NCBI GenBank assembly: GCA_009699645.1
Contig: WLNU01000009.1
Location: 1-19,634 of the forward strand
Source of the DNA: Actinomycetota bacterium
GTDB taxonomy: Bacteria; Actinomycetota; Actinomycetes; Nanopelagicales; Nanopelagicaceae
Direction of reading: 5' to 3'
Length of the DNA stretch: 19,634 bases
The notes under the pieces were generated by a model. It was not told the origin of the DNA and made no database searches. It saw nothing but the letters and a program-made list of their open reading frames with translations. The position numbers were made by a program, and so were the translations under genes. Of this stretch, positions 7,846 to 14,063 are shown one piece after another. How positions within the stretch are numbered: position 1 is the first letter of the stretch; every line of letters begins with the position of its first letter.

Positions 7846-8683
7846 ATGGATTCTCGGGGCACGTCCACGCACTCTTGCCGCAGCAATTGCGCCGGTCTTA
7901 GTTGGTTCGGCACTTGCAGGGGTCGATTTCAACTGGTTGCGCGCAGCGCTTGCCCTCAATGTTTCTCTCTGGCTACAAATCGGTGTCAACTTTGCTAATG
8001 ATTACTCTGATGGCATTAAAGGAAGTGATCACCATCGCATTGGTCCAACACGTTTAGTGGGTAGTGGTTTGGCAACTGCGCACAGCGTTAAAGCCGCCGC
8101 TTTTATCTCATTTGGAATCGCCTCAATATCTGGCCTGTGGTTATCGTTATTAACCTCGCCAATACTTATCGCCATCGGAGCTATCGCCATCGGAGCGGCG
8201 TGGAGCTATACCGGTGGCCGCAAACCATATGGCTACAGTGGCTTCGGTGAGATATCAGTCTTTGTATTCTTTGGTTTAGTTGCAACTGTCGGAACTTTCT
8301 ATGTGCAGACTGAGAGCATCACAGTTATGAGTTTTATCGTTGCGATACCTATGGGTGCGCTCTCGTGTGCAATTCTTGAAATTAATAATCTTCGAGATTT
8401 AGCTCAAGATGCAGCCGTTGGTAAGAAAACCTTGGCTGTACGGATGGGTGATTTAGCGGCCCGTCGCTTCTTTGTTGCCCTGCTTGTAATGGCCCACACC
8501 GCAGCAATCGCTACTTTCAAACCAGCGGCGCTCTTAACACTCCTTGTGACACCACTTACATTCTCGTTGGCCCGAAACGTCATGGGCGGAACAAGTGGGG
8601 CGGCTTTGATTCCACTCTTAGGAAAGACTGGAAAACTTCAAATTATCTTTTCAGCCCTCTTTGCAGTGGCACTAGGGATATAA
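7838..8683 (+). CDS. menA: 1,4-Dihydroxy-2-naphthoate polyprenyltransferase
   Basis: MenA is a UbiA-family membrane enzyme that attaches the polyprenyl tail to dihydroxynaphthoate, giving demethylmenaquinone for MenG. The 281-residue protein is of family length with about eight membrane helices. The two aspartate-rich motifs that bind magnesium and prenyl diphosphate are NFANDYSDGIKG at 51-62 and NNLRDLAQD at 183-191; KKTLAVRMG follows the second. The ATG overlaps the end of menE (ATGAATAA), implying coupled translation. An exact 15-base tandem duplication lies within helix-coding sequence at 8167-8196. The stop codon TAA is part of the TATAAT that appears to drive the next gene. Confidence 0.95.
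   Translation: MNKWILGARPRTLAAAIAPVLVGSALAGVDFNWLRAALALNVSLWLQIGVNFANDYSDGIKGSDHHRIGPTRLVGSGLATAHSVKAAAFISFGIASISGLWLSLLTSPILIAIGAIAIGAAWSYTGGRKPYGYSGFGEISVFVFFGLVATVGTFYVQTESITVMSFIVAIPMGALSCAILEINNLRDLAQDAAVGKKTLAVRMGDLAARRFFVALLVMAHTAAIATFKPAALLTLLVTPLTFSLARNVMGGTSGAALIPLLGKTGKLQIIFSALFAVALGI
8167..8196 (+). repeat. Two exact tandem copies of a 15-base unit inside menA
   Basis: TATCGCCATCGGAGC occurs at 8167-8181 and again at 8182-8196 without mismatch. It is in frame and repeats the peptide IAIGA within a predicted membrane helix (residues 111-120), so it looks like a small in-frame duplication that the helix tolerates. Confidence 0.85.
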
Positions 8684-8684
8684 T
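8679..8684 (+). promoter_or_regulatory. Predicted -10 element overlapping the menA stop codon
   Basis: A perfect TATAAT is followed by six bases and then the ATG at 8691. The menA stop TAA is inside it (8681-8683). Spacing and sequence fit a leaderless actinobacterial promoter. I see no good -35 at 16-18 bases. Confidence 0.6.
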
Positions 8685-8690
8685 TTAGCC

Positions 8691-8954
8691 ATGACCACAG
8701 TGCTCCCCTTAGTTCTAATCTTTGGTCTAACCATCTACGCACTCATCGATTGTGCCCGTGCCGATGAGTCACAGATTAAGAACCTCCCAAAGTGGGGTTG
8801 GCTGCTTTTAATTATTCTTCTAGGGCCTGGAACCTTTGCAATTGGGCCAATCGCTTACTTAATCGCTGGTAGAAATAAACCTAAGGGTTTCAGACAGCCA
8901 AAGCGTCGTGTGCTGCCGCCAGATGATGATCCCGATTTCTTAAGAAGGCTTTAA
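8691..8954 (+). CDS. Small PLDc_N-type membrane protein
   Basis: The 87-residue product has two hydrophobic helices (about 4-20 and 36-60) separated by a short loop with ALIDCARADES, and a basic proline-rich tail ending DDDPDFLRRL. This resembles the PLDc_N (phospholipase D-nuclease N-terminal) domain, a small two-helix membrane domain often found as a stand-alone protein in actinobacteria; the catalytic HKD part of phospholipase D is absent. Its biochemical role is unknown. It starts seven bases after menA but has its own TATAAT, so it may be transcribed both with menE-menA and alone. Similar small proteins next to menaquinone genes in other actinobacteria are, from memory, common. Its stop overlaps that of ccsA by four bases. 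Confidence 0.85.
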   Translation: MTTVLPLVLIFGLTIYALIDCARADESQIKNLPKWGWLLLIILLGPGTFAIGPIAYLIAGRNKPKGFRQPKRRVLPPDDDPDFLRRL

Positions 8955-9844
8955 AGCCCCGAATACGTGTGTTTTCCGCTGCCCCAGATATTGACATAGA
9001 CATAGTTAAATAAAAATGTAGAGCCTGCAAATAAACATAGCCATGCTGCACGCCTACCACGCCAACCAATCGTTACTCGCGCATGCAAATATGCCGCATA
9101 TGCAACCCATGTAATAAATGCCCAGGTCTCTTTTGGATCCCAACCCCAATAACGTCCCCATGCACTCTCTGCCCAGATCGCTCCAGCGATAACTGCAAAT
9201 GTCCATAAAGGAAAGACAAATGCAACCAAGCGATATGAGAGTTGATCTAGATACTCAAGAGAGGGTAGTCGCTTTGCCCATGTAGTGCGCTCACCCTTTG
9301 ACTCCATCGAATCTAAGTACAGATACGCAGCCGCAATTGCATTTGCGAGTAAAAATACCCCACCTGAAATAATCGCCGCCGAAACGTGAATGACCAACCA
9401 TGTTGACTTAAGGGCTGGAACAAGTGGGGCACTTGGTCGATAAAGAACTGCAACAGCGGTGCCAAGTGTGAGTAAAACTGCAAATGAAACCAGTAACCCC
9501 AGCCAACGTAGATCGAATGTGCGAAGAGCGCCAAGGTAGGCGGCAGAAAAAGCTAAGGCGCCCGTAATTGAAAACTCATACATGTTGCCCCAGGGGACAC
9601 GTCCAGCAGATAAACCTCGAGTAATTACTCCTGCAAAGAGAAGTAGGGTGCCCAAAATCATCATCGCAGTTGCTATGCGTGCAAGCTTTTCAGTGCGTTT
9701 GTAATCAAGCGTCTTGACGGTAGTTGCATTGGGAATCTTTACCGCCCATGCTGTTTCAAATGCGTGAGCAAAGAATGCGAGAGTAAAGACGGCCATCGAT
9801 GAATAAATCAAATAATTAGAGATATAGGCCCATGTACTTGACAT
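8951..9844 (-). CDS. ccsA: Cytochrome c biogenesis protein CcsA (System II heme lyase subunit)
   Basis: CcsA (also called CcsB or ResC in actinobacteria) carries heme across the membrane and, with ResB/Ccs1, attaches it to apocytochrome c outside the cell. The 297-residue protein has about eight membrane helices. The tryptophan-rich heme-handling motif is WGRYWGWDPKETW, within about 229-241. VPWGNMYEF is at 83-91, and conserved histidines lie at H153, H254 and in KHTYSG near the C-terminus. The ATG directly follows the resB stop (TAG-ATG), and AAAGGGGAG at the end of resB serves as its ribosome site. It is the last gene of the minus-strand cytochrome maturation run and meets the PLDc_N gene tail to tail. 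Confidence 0.95.
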   Translation of the reverse strand: MSSTWAYISNYLIYSSMAVFTLAFFAHAFETAWAVKIPNATTVKTLDYKRTEKLARIATAMMILGTLLLFAGVITRGLSAGRVPWGNMYEFSITGALAFSAAYLGALRTFDLRWLGLLVSFAVLLTLGTAVAVLYRPSAPLVPALKSTWLVIHVSAAIISGGVFLLANAIAAAYLYLDSMESKGERTTWAKRLPSLEYLDQLSYRLVAFVFPLWTFAVIAGAIWAESAWGRYWGWDPKETWAFITWVAYAAYLHARVTIGWRGRRAAWLCLFAGSTFLFNYVYVNIWGSGKHTYSGL

Positions 9845-11314
9845 CTATCTCTCCCCTTTCAAAGCCCCGACAAAACCGGCTATCTCTTGCTCTAGGCCAG
9901 GTGCGGCATTCTTGGCAAGACCTGCGACTTCAACTACATCTCCCACGCGAATCCAGATTCTACGACGGCGCGTGAACAGTGATGCCAGTAGTCCAAGGAT
10001 TGCAACAATAGCGCCGAGCAGTGCAAAGTTCTTGCCGGGATCATCGACGATTTGAAGGTTGACCCACTGCACATATCCTTCAAAGGTTATAGAGCCACCC
10101 GGATAAGCAAAGATCTCACCTGGCTTCAATGACTTCAAACCAATCTGTGACATAGATGACGTATCGATTCGATAAACCGATTGTGGAATACCGTCATCTA
10201 AACCCAGGTCACCACTCCAGACCGATAATAATAAACGCGGGTCAAGGGCTTGAGGAAATGCGCTGACCGCCCCACCGCTGCCACTGCGTTGATAGGTTGG
10301 CACAAAAGATCCTACAAAGCCAACTTGTGGATCTGCATCTGGTGCCTTAATCGCTCCGATCGAACGCAGATTTGAATCCTGCGGCAAAAATGGGACTGCA
10401 CCTTGCAGTGCGACATTTCCCTTTGAGTCTCGCACTGTCACAACTGGTGAATAACCATTTGCTTGCAGATAAATCTTAGTGCTTCCTATGGCAAGTGGTG
10501 AATTAACCTTAATAACTCGCTTTTCACTCGTTGTTAAATCACCGCGCCTTACAGTGACGTTAAGGGTGTAATCCTCAGGAGCGCTAGTCACAAGATTATA
10601 TGTTGCATCAAACTTATCAACGTTGATTATAAACTTGTCTAACTTGCCATCTTCAAATAGCTTTCCATAAGCTAAAAAGTCATAGCTTGTGGGCGTATTA
10701 ACAAAGCGTTCGCCAACATTAAGAATCGCATCACCGCGCATACCAAAGAGAGATGAAGCAGAGATTCCGAGTAAGACCAAAATTAACGCCAAGTGAAAAA
10801 ATAGATTTCCAGTCTCACGCAAAAAGCCCTTCTCGGCCGAGAGTGTTCCATCTTTTTCTAAGACTCTAAATCTCTTTGACTTTAACCACACCTGAGCGAT
10901 CTCTATCTCATTGCCCTGTGTTGGCCACGTTGTATAAAACTCCATTCGATTAAGGTTTTTCGGAGTTGCAGGAGGCAGGGCGCGCCCGGCGTGAAAGTGC
11001 TCGATAGTACGTGGCAGCACACAACCGATGAGTGAGATAAAGAGAAGAATGTAGATAGCACTAAACCAAGGAGAGCCATAGACATCAAAGAGATAGAAGC
11101 GGTCCATCCACTGTGAGAGTTCAGGTGAGCTTTTAAAAGATGCACTTACTGCCATGGGATTTTGAGTGCGTTGTGGAAATATCGAGCCTGGTATAGATGC
11201 AATGCCCAGCAACATCAGCAGAATGAGTGCGGTGCGCATACTTGTTAACTGGCGCCAGATATAGCGCAGTAAGCCCACACTGCCAATCTCTGGAATCTGA
11301 ATCTCTTGGCTCAT
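9845..11314 (-). CDS. resB: Cytochrome c biogenesis protein ResB (Ccs1)
   Basis: ResB/Ccs1 partners CcsA to present reduced apocytochrome for heme attachment on the outer face of the membrane. The 489 residues show three N-terminal membrane segments (about 29-46, 83-100, 170-190), a large extracytoplasmic domain of about 230 residues, and a fourth helix near 430-450 followed by RRRR, the usual Ccs1 plan. The phrase ASIPGSIFPQRT at 39-50 after helix 1 is characteristic of the family. The ATG abuts the ccdA stop (TAA-ATG) and has no visible Shine-Dalgarno, so translation is likely coupled to ccdA. The length is near that of the mycobacterial relative. Confidence 0.94.
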   Translation of the reverse strand: MSQEIQIPEIGSVGLLRYIWRQLTSMRTALILLMLLGIASIPGSIFPQRTQNPMAVSASFKSSPELSQWMDRFYLFDVYGSPWFSAIYILLFISLIGCVLPRTIEHFHAGRALPPATPKNLNRMEFYTTWPTQGNEIEIAQVWLKSKRFRVLEKDGTLSAEKGFLRETGNLFFHLALILVLLGISASSLFGMRGDAILNVGERFVNTPTSYDFLAYGKLFEDGKLDKFIINVDKFDATYNLVTSAPEDYTLNVTVRRGDLTTSEKRVIKVNSPLAIGSTKIYLQANGYSPVVTVRDSKGNVALQGAVPFLPQDSNLRSIGAIKAPDADPQVGFVGSFVPTYQRSGSGGAVSAFPQALDPRLLLSVWSGDLGLDDGIPQSVYRIDTSSMSQIGLKSLKPGEIFAYPGGSITFEGYVQWVNLQIVDDPGKNFALLGAIVAILGLLASLFTRRRRIWIRVGDVVEVAGLAKNAAPGLEQEIAGFVGALKGER

Positions 11315-12040
11315 TTATATGACCGGAATGAAATCTGAGATCATCGAACGCGATAGATTCATAATCTGGCCCCACAGGCCAGTAACCTGCAAGAGACCGA
11401 TTGCTATAAGAAATAGGCCGCCAATCTTTGAGATTAAATCTCCGCGGCGAAGAAGATACTTGCGCAGCTTCTCTGAGCGATCAAGAAAAAGCCCCGATGT
11501 AATGAATGGAAGACCTAGGCCTAGGCAATAACCTAATGAGAGAACGGCACCTCGCATCGCACTCGACTCTTGGAAAGCTAAAGTTTGTACCGCGGCAAGG
11601 GCTGGCCCAATACATGGCGTCCAACCGACTCCAAATAAAAATCCAAGCAATGGTGCACCGATTAAGCCACCTGTTGTCTTCATGCGTGGACGAAGAGTGG
11701 GCGACATTGGGAACTTACCCAGAAAGATAAGGCCTAAAAATATCGTCAGCACACCAAGGAGACGAGAAATTAGCTCTTCATTGGCGGCAAGTTGATTTCC
11801 TAAACCACCAAAGATTGCTCCATATGAGATAAATACAACTGAGAATCCACTCACAAAGAGCAGTGAGCCTAAAAAGAGTTTGCCTCTATTGGCCGAAAAC
11901 CCTGCAGCAAATGAGAGATATCCGGGCACGAGTGGCAAAACACAGGGAGATAGAAATGAGATTACACCTGCAATAAAAGCCACTGGAAAGGCTGTAACTA
12001 AAAAGCCACTCATTATCTGTTCTACGAAAAAATCTTTCAT
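11315..12040 (-). CDS. ccdA: Cytochrome c biogenesis thiol transporter CcdA
   Basis: CcdA is a membrane protein of the DsbD family that moves reducing equivalents from cytoplasmic thioredoxin to extracytoplasmic thiol proteins, keeping apocytochrome cysteines reduced. The 241-residue product has six predicted helices. The two essential cysteines are C33 in LSPCVLPLVPGYLSF and C143 in GVGWTPCIGPALAAV, each in its family signature. The chosen ATG at 12040 overlaps the stop of the upstream thioredoxin-like gene as ATGA; a second in-frame ATG at residue 10 is possible but less supported. Its redox partner is probably the ResA-like lipoprotein just upstream. Confidence 0.95.
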   Translation of the reverse strand: MKDFFVEQIMSGFLVTAFPVAFIAGVISFLSPCVLPLVPGYLSFAAGFSANRGKLFLGSLLFVSGFSVVFISYGAIFGGLGNQLAANEELISRLLGVLTIFLGLIFLGKFPMSPTLRPRMKTTGGLIGAPLLGFLFGVGWTPCIGPALAAVQTLAFQESSAMRGAVLSLGYCLGLGLPFITSGLFLDRSEKLRKYLLRRGDLISKIGGLFLIAIGLLQVTGLWGQIMNLSRSMISDFIPVI

Positions 12041-12582
12041 TCTGAACTCACTCGCTCGATTAATTTAGATAGGGATGCAACAGTGACTTCTCCCAAAATT
12101 CGCCCAGCGACCTTGCCGTTTTTGTCGATTACAGCCGTGGATGGAATCGCATTTGCAGGCAGTGAGTCTCTAAAGCCAAGCAGAATTGAGTCATCTATGA
12201 GAGTGGGATAGGGGATTGCAAATCTACGCGCAAAAGCCTCGGCCGCTGGCGGCATATCACGGGTGAGAACTCCAAGGAATGTGACCTGTGTATATTTCTT
12301 AGAGAGGTCAATAAGTGTTGGGATTTCAGATCGGCAGGGTGAGCACCATGATGCCCAAACATTTACAACCGTCACTCGCCCAATTGTATAAGCGTAGTTC
12401 GTGCCAGTAAGGGTCATGCCAGCCATTGCTGGTGCATCGATGCGATCGGCTGGATTAATAAAGGTGACTGAGCCATCACCTGATACATAACTCTCTTCTG
12501 TATTTGAAGATACCCCGCTGCTACATGCACTTAAAGTGATTGCTACGAGTATTGACCCAATTGTTATTTGTAAACGCTTCAT
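12037..12582 (-). CDS. resA: ResA/TlpA-like thioredoxin-fold lipoprotein
   Basis: This is an extracytoplasmic thiol-disulfide reductase predicted to reduce apocytochrome CXXCH motifs before heme attachment. The 181-residue protein begins with a lipoprotein signal: basic MKR, a hydrophobic stretch, and lipobox LSAC with C20 as the lipid-anchored residue. After a serine-rich linker comes a TlpA/ResA thioredoxin domain with VVNVWASWCSPCRSEIPTL at 72-90; C80 and C83 form the active site. The cis-proline region is AIPSTAVIDKNGKVAG. The start is ATG 12582, two bases after the stop of the upstream phosphatase gene. Placement directly before ccdA supports a CcdA-dependent role. Other TlpA-family functions cannot be excluded by sequence alone. 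Confidence 0.93.
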   Translation of the reverse strand: MKRLQITIGSILVAITLSACSSGVSSNTEESYVSGDGSVTFINPADRIDAPAMAGMTLTGTNYAYTIGRVTVVNVWASWCSPCRSEIPTLIDLSKKYTQVTFLGVLTRDMPPAAEAFARRFAIPYPTLIDDSILLGFRDSLPANAIPSTAVIDKNGKVAGRILGEVTVASLSKLIERVSSE

Positions 12583-12584
12583 AT

Positions 12585-13205
12585 TTACTTATCTGGCAAG
12601 AGATGGCGTGCGGGTTCGGAGTATGTAAGTCCAGAGATAAGCCCATCCTCGTCGAAATGAACACTAGTCACTGAGGCTAATGAGCATTCACGTTTACGGG
12701 GATCATGCAGAAGTCGACGGCTTTCAATGGCACTTCTTAAAATCCAGATTGGGAGTTGGTGAGATACACAGATTGCATCTTTGCCTTGAGCGGCATCGCG
12801 TGCGGCAAAGATAGCTGCCAGCATTCGTGTTACCTGTTCATCGTATGGCTCACCCCATGATGGTTTCCACGGATTCCATAAGTGTCGCCATGATGCTGGA
12901 TGACGCAAGACTCCGTCACCGACACCGAATGGTTTTCCCTCAAATACATTTGCAGCTTCGATTAAACGCTCATCAGTTGTGATTGACAAGTTATGTGCTG
13001 CTGCAATGGGAGCTGCTGTTTCTTGGGCTCGCTGCAGTGGAGAAACATGTAGCGCACCTAGATTAAGTGATTTAGACCAATCACCAAGGGTGGTAGCCAT
13101 ATCTAAACCACGCTTTGATAATCTCCATCCGGGTTGGCGGCCATAGAGAATTTTCCCTGGGTTTTCTACTTCGCCGTGACGAATCACATGGACCGTTGAA
13201 CTCAT
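12585..13205 (-). CDS. Histidine phosphatase / phosphoglycerate mutase-like protein
   Basis: The product belongs to the branch-1 histidine phosphatase superfamily. The phospho-accepting RHG motif is IRHGEVENP at 8-16 with H10 as nucleophile, and a second catalytic histidine is in CVSHQLPIW. SPLQRAQETA supplies the conserved arginine. The length of 206 residues fits GpmB-like phosphatases rather than glycolytic mutase, which is longer. The substrate is not readable. In mycobacteria the homologous neighbour (Rv0525) also precedes resA-ccdA-resB-ccsA, so the linkage is old. It is first in this five-gene operon, lacks a Shine-Dalgarno, and has TATGCT six bases before the ATG. Confidence 0.9.
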   Translation of the reverse strand: MSSTVHVIRHGEVENPGKILYGRQPGWRLSKRGLDMATTLGDWSKSLNLGALHVSPLQRAQETAAPIAAAHNLSITTDERLIEAANVFEGKPFGVGDGVLRHPASWRHLWNPWKPSWGEPYDEQVTRMLAAIFAARDAAQGKDAICVSHQLPIWILRSAIESRRLLHDPRKRECSLASVTSVHFDEDGLISGLTYSEPARHLLPDK

Positions 13206-13211
13206 TGACTA

Positions 13212-13217
13212 AGCATA
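13212..13217 (-). promoter_or_regulatory. Predicted leaderless -10 for the cytochrome c maturation operon
   Basis: On the minus strand TATGCT is followed by six bases and the ATG at 13205. It shares a 50-base divergent gap with a similar element for the HAD gene. No clear -35 is visible. Confidence 0.5.
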
Positions 13218-13243
13218 AAGCGTCCCAATTGGGCCGAGTTCGT

Positions 13244-13249
13244 TAGGCT
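13244..13249 (+). promoter_or_regulatory. Predicted leaderless -10 for the HAD-IB phosphatase gene
   Basis: TAGGCT is followed by six bases and the ATG at 13256. The same hexamer occurs before bioY and, on the minus strand, before menB. There is no Shine-Dalgarno, which favours leaderless initiation. Confidence 0.5.
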
Positions 13250-13255
13250 AGTGAC

Positions 13256-14023
13256 ATGGCACTCACGGCGAAGCGAGCAGCCTTTTTCGATGTCGATAAC
13301 ACGCTGATTCGTGGCTCAACGATCTACTTTCTAGGTCGAGGCATGTACCAGCGGGGCTACTTCACGAAAAAGGACATTTCCCGCTTTGTTCTGGCCAATC
13401 TGAGATTTCGCTTAACAGGAAAAGAAAATAAAGAAGAGATTGCACGTTTTCAAAAATCAGCAACTGATTTTATCGGTGGTCATAGTGTTAAAGATATAGA
13501 AGCAATTGCACAAGAGATTTACGATGAGTTTGTCTCCCCTGCAATCTGGCAGGGCACAATAGATATTGCGCAAAAACATCTCTTGAATCAAGAGGAGGTC
13601 TGGTTAGTAACGGCGGCTCCTGAAGATATGGCAGTACTCATTGCCAACCGATTAGGTTTTACTGGAGCACTCGGAAGTAAAGCCGAGATTAAAAATGGTT
13701 CCTACACTGGTGCAATGTCAGGTGCGCTCTTACATGGAAAAGAGAAAGCAGTTGCCGTGCGAGATTTAGCACAACGCAGTGGATTGAACCTAGCCAATTG
13801 TTATGCATATTCTGATAGCAATAATGATCTGCCGCTTTTACAGTGCGTTGGGAATCCATCGGCAATTAATCCCGATGCGATTTTAGGTCTTCGAGCTATG
13901 GCTGAGGGTTGGCCGATTCATGATTTTCGTCGAGCACGTTTTATTGGACGAGCTATTTCACCCGTAGTGGTGCGCTTTGCAGCCCTTGCGACATGGCTGA
14001 CCCCACGTGGAAAGCGCCACTGA
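13256..14023 (+). CDS. HAD-IB family phosphatase (SerB-like)
   Basis: The 255-residue protein is a haloacid-dehalogenase phosphatase of the IB subfamily, close to the SerB1-type proteins of actinobacteria. Motif I is FFDVDNTLIRGS with nucleophile D12 and acid D14. Motif II is LVTAAP with T119, motif III lysine K162 is in HGKEKAVA, and the metal-binding acids are D187 and D191 in YSDSNNDLPLL. The alpha-helical cap lies between motifs I and II at about 25-105. The substrate is unproved: phosphoserine is one option, but family members of this type also act on other phosphomonoesters. It is divergent from the cytochrome operon. Forty bases separate it from the next gene. Confidence 0.9.
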   Translation: MALTAKRAAFFDVDNTLIRGSTIYFLGRGMYQRGYFTKKDISRFVLANLRFRLTGKENKEEIARFQKSATDFIGGHSVKDIEAIAQEIYDEFVSPAIWQGTIDIAQKHLLNQEEVWLVTAAPEDMAVLIANRLGFTGALGSKAEIKNGSYTGAMSGALLHGKEKAVAVRDLAQRSGLNLANCYAYSDSNNDLPLLQCVGNPSAINPDAILGLRAMAEGWPIHDFRRARFIGRAISPVVVRFAALATWLTPRGKRH

Positions 14024-14048
14024 TTACGCAATAAGTAGTAAAGCCCAG

Positions 14049-14054
14049 TAATGT
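14049..14054 (+). promoter_or_regulatory. Possible -10 element before the helicase-associated gene
   Basis: TAATGT lies nine bases before the ATG at 14064, slightly longer than the six-base spacing of the clearer cases here. There is no Shine-Dalgarno. The 40-base gap after the HAD gene otherwise holds nothing I recognise. Confidence 0.3.
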
Positions 14055-14063
14055 TAGCAAGTT

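Noticed and set aside
8691..8954. Truncated phospholipase D
   Set aside because: Only the two-helix N-terminal membrane domain is present, which exists as a complete stand-alone protein in actinobacteria; no sign of a broken catalytic part downstream.
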